DNA of 64,000 bases from Futiania mangrovi (GTDB lineage Bacteria; Pseudomonadota; Alphaproteobacteria; Futianiales; Futianiaceae): positions 310,001-374,000 of the forward strand of contig NZ_JAMZFT010000001.1 in the NCBI RefSeq assembly GCF_024158125.1. Direction: 5' to 3'. Positions 25,792 through 34,856 of the stretch are shown one piece after another. Numbering within the stretch: position 1 is the first letter of the stretch; the number at the start of each line of letters is the position of its first letter. Position numbers and translations under genes: made by a program. A model generated the notes under the pieces. The model did not search any database and was not told where the DNA came from. It was given only the letters and a program-made list of their open reading frames with translations.

Positions 25792-27876
25792 TCAGCAGAG
25801 GGCCTCGGGCTCCGTCCCCTCGACGAGCGCGTCGATGGCGACCGCACCGTCGGAGGAGACGAGCACCGGGTTCACGTCGACCGAGGTCACGCGGCCCCCG
25901 CCCTCGATCAGCAGGCCGGCAACCGCGCGGGCCGCGCGCGCGATCCCCGCGACGTCGAGCGGCGGCTGGCCCCGCACGCCCCGGAAGAGCGGCGCGATGC
26001 GCAGCTTCATCAGCGCCGCGCGCACGTCCTCCGCGTCGAAGTGGGGGAGCAGCAGCGTGCTGTCGGGCATCGCCTCGACCAGGATGCCGCCGTCGCCCAG
26101 CGTGACCACCGGGCCGAACATGGGGTCGAGGCGGCCGCCCACGATCAGCTCCCGCGCACCCGACGCCATGCGGGCGGCGAGGATGCCGTCGAGCGCCACG
26201 CCGAGACCGGCCGCGTGCGTCTCGATGTCCCGCCAGGCGCGCGCGATGGCGTCCGCGTCGGCCAGCTTCAGGTGCACGAGGCCATGCTCGCTCTTGTGCG
26301 GCAGGGCGGCGGAACAGGCCTTGAGCACGATGGGCCCGCCGACATGGACCTGGAAGGCCTGCGCCTCGGCAAGGCTGTGGCACAGCCGCCGCTCGACGGC
26401 GGGGAGCCCGTGTCGCTCCAGCAAGCTGAGGGAACGGTGTTCGTCGAGGAAGCGGGTGCGTACGTCCCCCGACGGCCCCTTGGGCGCGAGCGCGGCGGGC
26501 TTTGCCGCGGCCATGATCGCATGATGGCCGGTGAACTGGGCGAGCGCGGCGACCGCCTCGTCCTCCGTCTCGAAGGCGGGAACGCCCTCCGCCACGAAGG
26601 CGTCGCGCACGATGGCCTGGGGTGCGGCGAGCACGACGGCCTTGCCGCTTTCGCGCATGAAGGCGCCCGCGTCCTTCGCATAGCGCGGATAATCGTAACC
26701 GCGCCCGCTCACCGGGATGCCGATGAGGAAGAGGTCGACGTCCGGATCGTTGCCCGCGACCGGCAGCACGTCGCCGAACAGCCCGGAATTGCTGAGCAGC
26801 GCCGCGGTGATGTCGATGGGGTTCGAGCTTGCGGCGAAGGAGGGCAGGATCTCCTTCAGCCGCGTCTCGGTTGCCGGCGCGAGGCGGGCGAGCGGCAGCC
26901 CGGCCCGGTCGGCGGCGTCCGCCGACAGCACGCAGGTCGCGCCGCTGTTGGAGATGACGGCCAGCTTGCGGCCCTTCGGTTTCCAGCCCTGCAGGTAAAG
27001 CTCGGCGGCGTGGACAAGCTCCAGCATGCCGTTCGCGCGCCAGATGCCGTGGCGTTCGAAAAAGGCGTCGACCACGCGGTCGGCGGTGGCGAGCGCGCCG
27101 GTGTGGCTTGCGGCCGCGCGCTTGCCGTCCTCCGACCGGCCGGACTTCACCGCGATGATCGGCACGCCGCGATCGCGCGCGATCTCCGCCGCGTGGGCGA
27201 GGTTTTCCGGGTCGTTGAAGGTTTCGAGATAGAGCAGCAGCAGCTTGACGCCGGGGTCCTGCACGACGGCGGCCGCCAGTTCCCCCACCGTCACGTCGCA
27301 GTCGTTGCCGGTTGCGTGCGTGTGGCGCAGGCCGATGCCGCGCGCCCTCAGCATGCCGTAGGGCACGACGCTCATCGCGCCCGACTGGCTGATGCAGGCA
27401 ACGGGGCCGTCCTGCGGCGGGCTCTCTATGAACATGGTCGAGAAGGAGAGGATCGCGCCATTGCCGAAGTTGGCGAGCCCCTGGCTGTTCGGCCCGACGA
27501 GGCGCATGCCCGCCGCGTGCGCCATGGCGCGCATGGCCGCTTCCTGCGCCTTGCCTTCGGGGCCGGTCTCGCCGAAGCCGCTCGCCATGATCACGGCGGC
27601 CTTGACGCCGGCGCGCGCGCACTCCTCAACCGCGGCGATTGCCGCGGAGCCCGCGACAGCGATGATGGCGGCCTCCGGCGCCTCGGGCAGGGAGGCGAGG
27701 TCGGGGTAGGACTTCAGGCCCTGCACCTGCTCGCGCGCCGGGTTCACCGGGTAGAGCGTGCCCGTGTAGCCGAACTTCTGCATGTAGTGGATGGGCCGCC
27801 CGCCGATCTTGTCGGGATTGTCGGACGCACCGACGATGGCGACCGAGCGCGGGTTGAGGAAGGCATCGAGGCTCAT
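25792..27876 (-). CDS. Acyl-CoA synthetase (NDP-forming), acetate-CoA ligase family
   Basis: A 694-residue single-chain enzyme of the ADP-forming acyl-CoA ligase type. The order is a CoA-binding Rossmann domain (NPRSVAIVGASDNPDKIGGRP), a succinyl-CoA-ligase-like domain with the phospho-histidine region (SNSGATCVLSADAADRAG), and a C-terminal ATP-grasp domain (LERHGLPAVE through FDAEDVRAALMKLRI). ATG at 27876 begins MSLDAFLNPRSVA. It is third in an operon with a DUF35 protein and a thiolase, suggesting activation of an acid for CoA-dependent breakdown. Confidence 0.9.
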   Translation of the reverse strand: MSLDAFLNPRSVAIVGASDNPDKIGGRPIHYMQKFGYTGTLYPVNPAREQVQGLKSYPDLASLPEAPEAAIIAVAGSAAIAAVEECARAGVKAAVIMASGFGETGPEGKAQEAAMRAMAHAAGMRLVGPNSQGLANFGNGAILSFSTMFIESPPQDGPVACISQSGAMSVVPYGMLRARGIGLRHTHATGNDCDVTVGELAAAVVQDPGVKLLLLYLETFNDPENLAHAAEIARDRGVPIIAVKSGRSEDGKRAAASHTGALATADRVVDAFFERHGIWRANGMLELVHAAELYLQGWKPKGRKLAVISNSGATCVLSADAADRAGLPLARLAPATETRLKEILPSFAASSNPIDITAALLSNSGLFGDVLPVAGNDPDVDLFLIGIPVSGRGYDYPRYAKDAGAFMRESGKAVVLAAPQAIVRDAFVAEGVPAFETEDEAVAALAQFTGHHAIMAAAKPAALAPKGPSGDVRTRFLDEHRSLSLLERHGLPAVERRLCHSLAEAQAFQVHVGGPIVLKACSAALPHKSEHGLVHLKLADADAIARAWRDIETHAAGLGVALDGILAARMASGARELIVGGRLDPMFGPVVTLGDGGILVEAMPDSTLLLPHFDAEDVRAALMKLRIAPLFRGVRGQPPLDVAGIARAARAVAGLLIEGGGRVTSVDVNPVLVSSDGAVAIDALVEGTEPEALC

Positions 27877-27890
27877 GGGACCTGGCACCC

Positions 27891-28268
27891 TCACTCGGCT
27901 GCGGAGACGCGGGGCAGGTGCAGGGTGCCCTCGGCGCTCTCGTGCGGGGCGAAGGAGAGCGCGACGCGCTGGCCGACGGACAGGTCGAGATCGGCGTGGG
28001 TCATCACCCGCACGCCCTCGTCGAGGTCCACGAGCGCGATCGCATAGGGCACCTTGGCGCGGTAGTCGGGCGTGGGCGCGCGGTGCAGGACGGAGTGGGC
28101 CGCAACCGTCCCCCCGCCCGCGGCGTGGCGCCAGTCGATGTCCTCGCTGCCGCAGGCCTGGCAGAACGGGCGTAGGAAGGCTTGGTTCGCCCCGCACGCG
28201 CGGCAGGACTGGAAGGCGAGGCGGCCGGCCTCGGCATCGGCGCGGTAGCGGTCGAGCAGGGCGCGCAT
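27891..28268 (-). CDS. DUF35 OB-fold protein with rubredoxin-like zinc ribbon
   Basis: A 125-residue protein. The N-terminal zinc ribbon has two cysteine pairs, CRAC and CQAC (FQSCRACGANQAFLRPFCQACGS region), then an OB-fold with VPYAIALVDLDEGVRVMTH. DUF35 proteins bind and assist SCP2-type thiolases and aldolases acting on CoA thioesters, and the gene order here (thiolase, DUF35) is the classical pairing. It starts at ATG 28268, 22 bases after the thiolase stop. Confidence 0.92.
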   Translation of the reverse strand: MRALLDRYRADAEAGRLAFQSCRACGANQAFLRPFCQACGSEDIDWRHAAGGGTVAAHSVLHRAPTPDYRAKVPYAIALVDLDEGVRVMTHADLDLSVGQRVALSFAPHESAEGTLHLPRVSAAE

Positions 28269-28290
28269 GGGCGGTCTCTCCCCTCTTGGC

Positions 28291-29436
28291 TCAGGACTGG
28301 GTGAGGAGAAGGCTGACGTGCGAGGACAGGATCCCGCCGTCGCCGTGGACGAAGCCGATCTCCGGTCGCGCGGGCATCTGGCGGGCATCCGCCTTGCCCA
28401 GCATCTGGCGCACCACCTCGACGAAATGGGCCATGCCGCCCGCGACGCCGGAGTGGCCGAAGGACAGAAGCCCGCCGTGCGTGTTGAGCGGCAGCACACC
28501 CTTCGGGCCGAAGTCGCCTGCGCGGGCGCGTGCCGCGGCCTCGCCCCGCTCGGCCAGTCCGATCTCCTCCAGCAGGATCGCGGCGGTGATCGTGAAGCTG
28601 TCGTAGACGCCCGCGACCTCCACGTCCTTCGGCGTGAGGCCCGCTTGCGCGAACGCGCGCGCCGCCGCCGGGCCGCCGCCGAACTGGCTGAGGCTGGGGG
28701 CGGCGGAGATGTGCTGGTGCTGGTGCGCCTGCCCCGCGCCCGCGAGCCGGACGCCCTTCGAACGGGTCTTGTCGGCGGTCACGATGACCGCCACGCCGCC
28801 GTCCGAGATCGGGCAGCAGTCGAGCAGCTTGAGCGGCGTCGCGATGGGGCGCGAGGCCATGACGTCCGCCACCGTGATCGGGTCGGTCAGGTGGGAGCCG
28901 GGGTGCAGCGCGGCGTGCGTGCGCATCAGGACCGCAAGCTCGGCCAGGTCCTCCTCGGTAATGCCGTAGGCGGCCATGTAGGCCGAGGCGAGCAGGCCGT
29001 AATAACCCGGGATGGTCGCGCCGAAGGGGACCTCCTGCGTGGCGTGACCCACTTGCGCCAGCGTCTGGATCACGCTGTCGCGCCCGCCGGTGCTGGTCAG
29101 CCGGTTCTCGCCCGCAGCGACGAGCACGGTGTCGCACTGGCCCGATTCCACGAGGAGTTTCGCCAGCATGACGAGGCCGCAGCCGGTGCCGCCGCCCATC
29201 TGCATGCTGTGGCAATAGCTGGGATCGAGGCCGAAATGCTCGGCAAAGAGCGAGGCGAGCATCAGGTGCGGCATGGCCGTCGAATAGCCTGTCAGCACCC
29301 CGTCCACGTCGGCGCGGGTCATGCCCGCGTCGTCAAGCGCGGCGCGCGTCGCCGCCGACATGAGGTCGAGCGTGTCCACGCCCTCGTGCCGTCCGAAGGA
29401 CGTGTCGCCCACGCCCGCGATCCATGCCGTCGTCAC
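28291..29436 (-). CDS. Thiolase-family protein (SCP2/lipid-transfer type)
   Basis: A 381-residue thiolase-fold protein. The N-terminus AWIAGVGDTSFGRHEG and MQMGGGTGCGLVMLAKLL around the nucleophile region place it in the SCP2-thiolase-like group that partners with DUF35 proteins; the C-terminal histidine motif is in NTHGGLLSFGHSGVAGG. GTG at 29436 is chosen because GGGGGG lies five bases upstream; an in-frame ATG at 29517 would add 27 polar residues. First gene of the operon with DUF35 and the acyl-CoA synthetase. Confidence 0.88.
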   Translation of the reverse strand: MTTAWIAGVGDTSFGRHEGVDTLDLMSAATRAALDDAGMTRADVDGVLTGYSTAMPHLMLASLFAEHFGLDPSYCHSMQMGGGTGCGLVMLAKLLVESGQCDTVLVAAGENRLTSTGGRDSVIQTLAQVGHATQEVPFGATIPGYYGLLASAYMAAYGITEEDLAELAVLMRTHAALHPGSHLTDPITVADVMASRPIATPLKLLDCCPISDGGVAVIVTADKTRSKGVRLAGAGQAHQHQHISAAPSLSQFGGGPAAARAFAQAGLTPKDVEVAGVYDSFTITAAILLEEIGLAERGEAAARARAGDFGPKGVLPLNTHGGLLSFGHSGVAGGMAHFVEVVRQMLGKADARQMPARPEIGFVHGDGGILSSHVSLLLTQS

Positions 29437-29685
29437 CTGATCCCCCCGCTGCACGGGCTTTCGCGCCCGTCTTGCTTCTTCCGGTGTCGTGTCCGTCCGG
29501 TATCGTTGCCCGTTCATCCCGCTGCATCAATGGCTTTCGGGGCCCCGCATGGTTGGAATGCGCCCCCGGCATCGGCGCCGGGCATGGGCGCGGGCTGGCC
29601 ACGGGGGCGGTGCGCCTGTATCGTGCCGGGGTGCCTGAAGCCCGCCTGCATGGTGCGGGGGCGTGCAGGCAAGAGGGGAAGAGAG

Positions 29686-30402
29686 ATGACCGAAGCCCTT
29701 TTCCGGGGGTGCCGGTTGCGTGGTCTGCCCCCGGTTATCCGTCTGTCCGCAGTCGCAGGAATGTTCGGCGCGTTCTTCGGGGCGCTGGTCCTGGGCCTCG
29801 GCGGTGCCATGCCCGCGCACGCGCAAGGGACGGCCGCCCCGCCCGTGACGGGGCAACTCGTCCATGTCGAGGGGGATGTCGCGCTGCTGCGCCCCGGCGG
29901 CCAGGCGCCCGCCGTCGTCGGCACTGCCGTGCATCGCGGCGACCGGATCAGCACCGGCGCGGCCGGGCGCGCGGAGATCCTGTTCCTCGACGGCGCACGG
30001 CTGCGCGTGGGCCATGACAGCATGCTTCACCTGACCGGCGCGCGCCGGGGCGCCGCCCCGCGTCCAGGCGGCCTCGTCCGCCTGTTCGAGGGCGTGGTCC
30101 GCATGGTGATCGATGCGCGCGCGCCCTCCGCGCACGCGGTGGCGACACCGACGGCGATTGCGGCGGCCCGCTCCACCGCCTGGCTCGTGCTGGCGGAGCC
30201 GGAGACGAGCGCCGTTTTCGTCAGTGCAGGCAAGGTCGAGGTGCGGGGCCTCGCGGGGGGCACGTCCGTCGTCCTCGCGCATGGCGAGGGCACCGACGTG
30301 CCGGCGGGCGAGCCGCCGCAACCGCCCAAGCGCTGGGGCCAGAAGCGCATCGACGCCGCGCTTGCCCGGCTCGGCCTCGGGCCAGTGCCCGGCCGGCAAT
30401 GA
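29686..30402 (+). CDS. FecR-domain periplasmic protein
   Basis: A 238-residue exported protein: a basic N-terminus, a hydrophobic signal segment (AVAGMFGAFFGALVLGLGGAMPAHA), then a FecR domain with GDVALLRPGGQAPAVVGTAVHRGDRI, AGRAEILFLDGARLRVG and a VRLFEGVVRMVI core. There is no anti-sigma helical region and no sigma-factor gene nearby, so it is not a FecI/FecR pair. Instead its stop overlaps the start of a CHASE2 cyclase by four bases (ATGA), which points to a periplasmic partner of that receptor. GAGAG lies just before ATG 29686. Confidence 0.85.
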   Translation: MTEALFRGCRLRGLPPVIRLSAVAGMFGAFFGALVLGLGGAMPAHAQGTAAPPVTGQLVHVEGDVALLRPGGQAPAVVGTAVHRGDRISTGAAGRAEILFLDGARLRVGHDSMLHLTGARRGAAPRPGGLVRLFEGVVRMVIDARAPSAHAVATPTAIAAARSTAWLVLAEPETSAVFVSAGKVEVRGLAGGTSVVLAHGEGTDVPAGEPPQPPKRWGQKRIDAALARLGLGPVPGRQ

Positions 30403-32234
30403 TCCGGGCGCTGGGGGCGGGACTTCTGGCCGCGCTGGTGGCCGCCACCGCCCTGCCGGTTCAGGACCGGGTGCCGGTGGTCGCCGGACTGGAGGAGATG
30501 ACGCGGGACTGGCGGTTCCGCCTGCGCGGCCCCCTCGCGCCAGGCGGTGGCGTGCTGATCGTGATGATCACCGACGAGACAGCGGCGTCGGCAGGCGGCT
30601 GGCCCTTGCCGCGCGAGGTGCTGGCGCGCGCGGTGAGCGCGCTGCGCGAGGCGGGCGCGGCGGCGATCGGAGTCGACCTGCTGCTGGTGGACGAGGGCGG
30701 GCGGACGGCCGCCGATGCCAGGCTGATGGAGGCGCTGGCACTGCCGGCCCCCGCCGTGATCGCCGTCGCGGCGGAGGCGGGCAAGGCGTCCGCGCTTTCG
30801 GCCGATGAGAGCGCCGGCCTGCTGGCCGCGTCCTACGACACCGTCTATTGGCCGGCGGACGCGGCCCCAGGGTCGGTGGAGGCCGCGCCCGTTTCCTTCC
30901 TCCTGCCGCTGGCACCGTTCCGGAATGCGGCACGCCTCGGCCATGTCATGCTGGACATGGGCGCAAGCGGACAGCCGCGCGCGATGCGCCTCGCCATACC
31001 GCTCGGCGCGAGTTTCGTCCCCGCACTCCCGGTGGAACTGGTCCGCATGGCGAAGGGGGCAGCACCCGCCGACGTGACAGTCTTGCCGGGCGAGGGGATC
31101 GACCTCGGCGGCTTGCGGCTGGAGGCGGCACAGGACTTCCGCGCCGGGATCAACCTCCTGGGTGGTGCGGGGCATGTCGAGACGGTCACGCTGCACGCGC
31201 TGCTCGACGGCGCGGTCGACACCGAACGCATCGCCGGGCGCGCGGTGCTCATCGGTACCAACGTGGCGGCGGTCGGCGACAGTTTCGCAACGGCCTTCGC
31301 GCCGGATGTGACGGGCGTGGAGGTGCTGGCAACCGTCACCGACAATCTGCTGACCGGGCGCGCCCTGCGCGAGGGCACGGCAGCGATGGGACTTGGCCTC
31401 GTGGTGATCCTCGCGGGCGCGGTGCTGGCGGCGGCGGCGGGCTGGTGGCTTCCGGGCCGGTGGGCGGCGCTGGCTGCGGGCGTGCTCGTTCTCGCGGAGG
31501 GCACGGTGGCGCAGATGGCATTCACGAGCGCGTACCTGGCCGTGCCGGTCGTGCTGCCCGCGCTTGCGACCGCGCTCGGAGCAGGCGGGGGGGCCGCGCT
31601 CGCCGCCGTGAACCGCGCGCGCGGCGGGCAGGCGCAGCCCGCGCGCGAAGGCCGGCAGGTCGCGACGATCATGTTCGTGGACATGGCGGGTTCGACGGCG
31701 CTGGCCGAAAGCGCGGCGTCCGACGTTGCGGTCGACCGGCTGCGGCGCTTTCACCGGATGACGGAGCAGGCCGTGCGCGCCGCGGGCGGGCGCGTGGAGA
31801 AGTACATGGGCGACGGCGCGATGGCGGTCTTCGCGCAGGCGGGCGGGGTGCATTCGCCGCCCGTCGCGGCACTGACGGCGGCCTTGCGCCTGTGCCGCCA
31901 GGTCGAGGCGTGGAACGTGGTCGAGCAGAAGAAGGGCGCGGTCCCGGTCGGCATCCGCATCGGCATCCACGCGGGGCCTGTCACGGTGGCGCGTCTGGGC
32001 GGCGACGACCTGCCCGACGTCACGCCGACGGGCGACACGGTCAATGTCGCAAGCCGGCTGGAAGCGCTGGCGAAGGAGGAAGGAGCGGTCATCGCCATCT
32101 CCGACGCGGTCGCGGCGGAGGCGCAAGGGCACCCGCGCGCCCGCCGCCTGCTCAAGGGCTTCCAGGAATTGCCCCCGCAGCAGATCCGCGGCCGGCAGGG
32201 GCTGCTGCCGGTGTGGGTCCGGCGGACCGGCTGA
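30399..32234 (+). CDS. CHASE2-domain class III adenylate/guanylate cyclase
   Basis: A 611-residue receptor cyclase producing cAMP or cGMP. Order: N-terminal helix, extracytoplasmic CHASE2 domain (about 30-310), three transmembrane helices (about 325-400), cytoplasmic cyclase domain. The domain shows a metal aspartate in IMFVDMAGST, the second in YMGDGAMAVF, lysine in GGRVEKYMGD and the transition-state Asn/Arg in TVNVASRLEAL. A threonine precedes the GDTVN segment where mammalian adenylate cyclases carry aspartate, as in many bacterial enzymes. Coupled to the FecR gene, which may supply or sense the periplasmic signal. Confidence 0.92.
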   Translation: MIRALGAGLLAALVAATALPVQDRVPVVAGLEEMTRDWRFRLRGPLAPGGGVLIVMITDETAASAGGWPLPREVLARAVSALREAGAAAIGVDLLLVDEGGRTAADARLMEALALPAPAVIAVAAEAGKASALSADESAGLLAASYDTVYWPADAAPGSVEAAPVSFLLPLAPFRNAARLGHVMLDMGASGQPRAMRLAIPLGASFVPALPVELVRMAKGAAPADVTVLPGEGIDLGGLRLEAAQDFRAGINLLGGAGHVETVTLHALLDGAVDTERIAGRAVLIGTNVAAVGDSFATAFAPDVTGVEVLATVTDNLLTGRALREGTAAMGLGLVVILAGAVLAAAAGWWLPGRWAALAAGVLVLAEGTVAQMAFTSAYLAVPVVLPALATALGAGGGAALAAVNRARGGQAQPAREGRQVATIMFVDMAGSTALAESAASDVAVDRLRRFHRMTEQAVRAAGGRVEKYMGDGAMAVFAQAGGVHSPPVAALTAALRLCRQVEAWNVVEQKKGAVPVGIRIGIHAGPVTVARLGGDDLPDVTPTGDTVNVASRLEALAKEEGAVIAISDAVAAEAQGHPRARRLLKGFQELPPQQIRGRQGLLPVWVRRTG

Positions 32235-32267
32235 GACACCAGGCCCCCAGCCCGCAGACCCGGGCCC

Positions 32268-33065
32268 TTAGCCCTCTCCCGGGTACCACGCGGGCTTGCG
32301 CTTCTGCAGGAAGCTTTCGAGCCCCTCGGTCGCCTCCGCGCCCGTGCGCGTGCGGGCATGGAACTGCGACAACCGGTCCGACAGACCTGCATCCACCAGC
32401 GCATTGCCAAGCTCAAGCGCCAGCGCCTTCGTCCCCGCGATGGCCTCGGGACCCGCCATCAGGAAGGCGTCGATCACGGGCGCGGCGGCAGCGTCGAGCC
32501 CGCCTTGCGTGCACACCTCGTCGACGAGGCCCACCTCGCGGGCGCGCGCCGCACCGAACCGCTCGCTCGAAAGCGCGTAGCGGCGCACGTTCTTGAGGCC
32601 CATGCGCGCGACGAGTTGCGGCAGGATCGGGGTGGGCACGAGGCCCCAGCGCGTCTCGGTGATGGCGAAGATCGCATCCTCGGACGCGACGACCACGTCG
32701 CAGGCCGCGACCATGCCGGTGCCGCCGCCGAAGCAGCCGCCGTGAACGAGCGCGATGGTAGGCTTTGGCAGTTCGTTGAGGGTGCGCACCGCCTGCGTCG
32801 TGGCGCGCGAGATGGCGAAGTTCTCCTCCTGCGTCAGGTCCTGGTTCGCGCGCACCCAGCGCAGATCGGCGCCGGCCTGGAAGTGCTTGCCCTCGCCGCG
32901 GAGCACCACGACGCGCACCTTCGGATCGCTGGCGGCGGCCTCCACCGCGGCGGCGAGGCCTGCGATCATCTCGGAATTGTAGGCATTGTGCACCTCGGGC
33001 CGCGACAGCCGGACGGTGGCGACGCCGCGGGCGTCGACCTCGGTCCGGACGGTGTCTGTGGTCAT
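32268..33065 (-). CDS. Enoyl-CoA hydratase/isomerase family protein
   Basis: A 265-residue crotonase-fold enzyme. The oxyanion loop appears in GKHFQAGADLRWVR, and the second in HGGCFGGGTGMVAACDVVVA with a glutamate-containing ITETRWGLVP following. The AGADLRWVR type is frequent in the 3-methylglutaconyl-CoA/terpenoid hydratase subgroup (LiuC, AtuE), but leucine-degradation partners are absent, so the substrate stays open. It starts at ATG 33065 and lies 36 bases downstream of the DMT transporter gene on the same strand. Confidence 0.9.
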   Translation of the reverse strand: MTTDTVRTEVDARGVATVRLSRPEVHNAYNSEMIAGLAAAVEAAASDPKVRVVVLRGEGKHFQAGADLRWVRANQDLTQEENFAISRATTQAVRTLNELPKPTIALVHGGCFGGGTGMVAACDVVVASEDAIFAITETRWGLVPTPILPQLVARMGLKNVRRYALSSERFGAARAREVGLVDEVCTQGGLDAAAAPVIDAFLMAGPEAIAGTKALALELGNALVDAGLSDRLSQFHARTRTGAEATEGLESFLQKRKPAWYPGEG

Positions 33066-33101
33066 GGCTTTTCTCCCTTGTTTCCGTGGGGATGTGCGCC
33101 C

Positions 33102-33965
33102 TCAGGACGCGACGAGCAGCACGACGCCCGCGACCGTCACCAGGATGCCCGCCAGCAGCCAGGCGCCGAGCGTCCGGTCGGCGAGGATCATCCGGTTGAG
33201 CGCCAGCGTCACCAGCGGATAGCAAGCGACCACGGGCGCGACCAGCTTGACCGGGCCCAGTGTCAGCGCGCTGTAGAGCGCGAGCAGTGCGCCGCCGTTG
33301 GCGAGCCCCACCGCCACGAACCACAAATCCGCGCGCCGCCGCGGCAGGCGCGGGGGCACGCCCCGGCTCGCCGCGATACCCAGGATCACGCCCGCCGAGA
33401 CGAGATAGGCAACCGTCGTGGCCGCGAACGGGTTTGGCCAGTCGATCAGACCCAGCTTCACCATGGGCTGCGCCAGACCGCGCACGAGGGCGGCCGCGAC
33501 CGGCAGGAGGAAGGCCCAGAGCGGCACGCCCGGCAGCGACGTCTTGCGCCCGCCGAACAACATCATTCCGCCGACGCAGACGGCGGTGAGGCCGGCAAGC
33601 TGAAGGAGGCTCGGCCGTTCGCCCAGCAGCACCGCGGCGATGGCGACCGCGAAGGCGGGCGAGACATTGCCGAGCGCGCCCGTCAGGTTCGGCCCGATGC
33701 GCCGGTTCGCCGCGAAGGTCAGCAGCGTGACCGCCGCCGGGAAAATCAGCCCCGCCGCGACGAACAGCAGCACGGCATGCGTGTTCCATTGCCCGAGGTC
33801 GATGGTTGCGGGCGCGATCAGCAGAAGGACGGCGGCGGTCGTCGGCACGCTCATCGACGCGCCCTGGATCGGCGTCATCTCGAATAGCCCGCGCCGCGTG
33901 AGCACGAGGCCGAGGCCGAAACAGAAGGCAGCGCAGAGGGAGAGCGCGAAGAGCAGCGGATCCAT
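33102..33965 (-). CDS. DMT-superfamily (EamA) transporter
   Basis: A 287-residue protein with ten helices in two EamA repeats. The first repeat contains GALGNVSPAFAVAIAAVLLGERPSL-like sequence and the second APVVACYPLVTLALNRMILADRTLGAWLLAG. These are the family's end-of-repeat motifs. Such proteins export amino acids or metabolites. ATG at 33965 begins MDPLLFALSLCAAF directly at helix 1; earlier in-frame starts add a non-hydrophobic tail. Confidence 0.88.
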   Translation of the reverse strand: MDPLLFALSLCAAFCFGLGLVLTRRGLFEMTPIQGASMSVPTTAAVLLLIAPATIDLGQWNTHAVLLFVAAGLIFPAAVTLLTFAANRRIGPNLTGALGNVSPAFAVAIAAVLLGERPSLLQLAGLTAVCVGGMMLFGGRKTSLPGVPLWAFLLPVAAALVRGLAQPMVKLGLIDWPNPFAATTVAYLVSAGVILGIAASRGVPPRLPRRRADLWFVAVGLANGGALLALYSALTLGPVKLVAPVVACYPLVTLALNRMILADRTLGAWLLAGILVTVAGVVLLVAS

Positions 33966-34156
33966 GCGCGCGAGCATAGCCGCGCCCGGGCCACCGTACA
34001 GTGCCGGGTAGCCCCCGCCGCGCGGGAAGCACCCATGCACGCAAGGCGGACAGGGGGGACGGGGCAGGCCCGCCCCTTGATGCGGGTCAAGGCGCGCGCG
34101 GACCGTGCCGGCCAGCCTGACTGCAAGATCCGGAAAACGGAAAGGGAGCGAAGGCC

Positions 34157-34411
34157 ATGACCCCAGCAGACGAGAGCGCGAAGCCGGCGGCGGCGTCGGA
34201 TATCGTAGCCCTGTGCCGCGACATCGCGGACTGGAAGGTGGCGCGCATCCTCGACACCGGCGCGAGCGTCGCCGACCTCGAGGTGGCGGTGCATTATGCG
34301 CAAGGGGAAAGCGACGTGCTCGGCGCCGCGCGCGTGCCGCTGGAGGGGCGTGCGGCGGCGGTCCACGCGATCCTGGTCGCCGACGAGGATATCTGGGGCG
34401 AGGACGTCTAG
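34157..34411 (+). CDS. Small hypothetical protein (84 aa)
   Basis: An acidic 84-residue soluble protein of unknown function, with an N-terminal Ala/Pro-rich stretch then ALCRDIADWKVARILDTGASVADLEVAVHYAQG, which looks like one or two helices. AAAGGGAG lies upstream of ATG 34157. Isolated between a minus-strand transporter gene and a minus-strand membrane protein gene. I do not recognise the family, but codon pattern and ribosome-binding site support a real gene. Confidence 0.7.
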   Translation: MTPADESAKPAAASDIVALCRDIADWKVARILDTGASVADLEVAVHYAQGESDVLGAARVPLEGRAAAVHAILVADEDIWGEDV

Positions 34412-34442
34412 GGCGATGACCGGGCCTGAGGGCCGGGGCCGC

Positions 34443-34856
34443 TCAGCGCCCGAGCCGTGCGCGCAAGGCCGGGATCAGCGCGAAGACGACCTGGCCCGCG
34501 AGCCCGATGCGGGCGGCAGGTTCGGCATAGACCGAGAGATGCTCGGCCAGAGTCCGCCCGAAGAGCCAGAGCGACAGCGCCGCCTCCAGCGCCATCAGAA
34601 CGGCGAAGGCGAGCCCGCCCATGGCAAGGCGCGGCGCGGCGCGCGGCGGGACGGCGAATCGGCGCGCCGCGAACCCCGCCGCGGCCCATGAGATCGCGAG
34701 CATGACCGGCACTTCCGCCGCGACCGCGCCCGTCTCCCCCAGCGCAGGCACGAGCAGCAGCACGCGCACGACGCCCATGGCGAACCCGGCGGCAAAGACG
34801 AGCGCGACATAGAGAAGGCCTGCGCCGATCCAGCGGGCGTGGGTGGTGGCGCTCAT
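34443..34856 (-). CDS. Small integral membrane protein, unknown function
   Basis: A 137-residue protein with four predicted transmembrane helices (GAGLLYVALVFAAGFAMGVVRVLLL, VPVMLAISWAAAGF, LAMGGLAFAVLMALEAALSLWLF, IGLAGQVVFALIPALRARL). Its start overlaps the LigD-polymerase stop by four bases (ATGA), so it is translated with the DNA-repair gene, although no functional connection is known to me. Confidence 0.8.
   Translation of the reverse strand: MSATTHARWIGAGLLYVALVFAAGFAMGVVRVLLLVPALGETGAVAAEVPVMLAISWAAAGFAARRFAVPPRAAPRLAMGGLAFAVLMALEAALSLWLFGRTLAEHLSVYAEPAARIGLAGQVVFALIPALRARLGR

Noticed and set aside
29686-30402. Anti-sigma factor FecR of an iron-signalling system
   Set aside because: No sigma factor or TonB receptor gene nearby; the gene is coupled to a cyclase instead.
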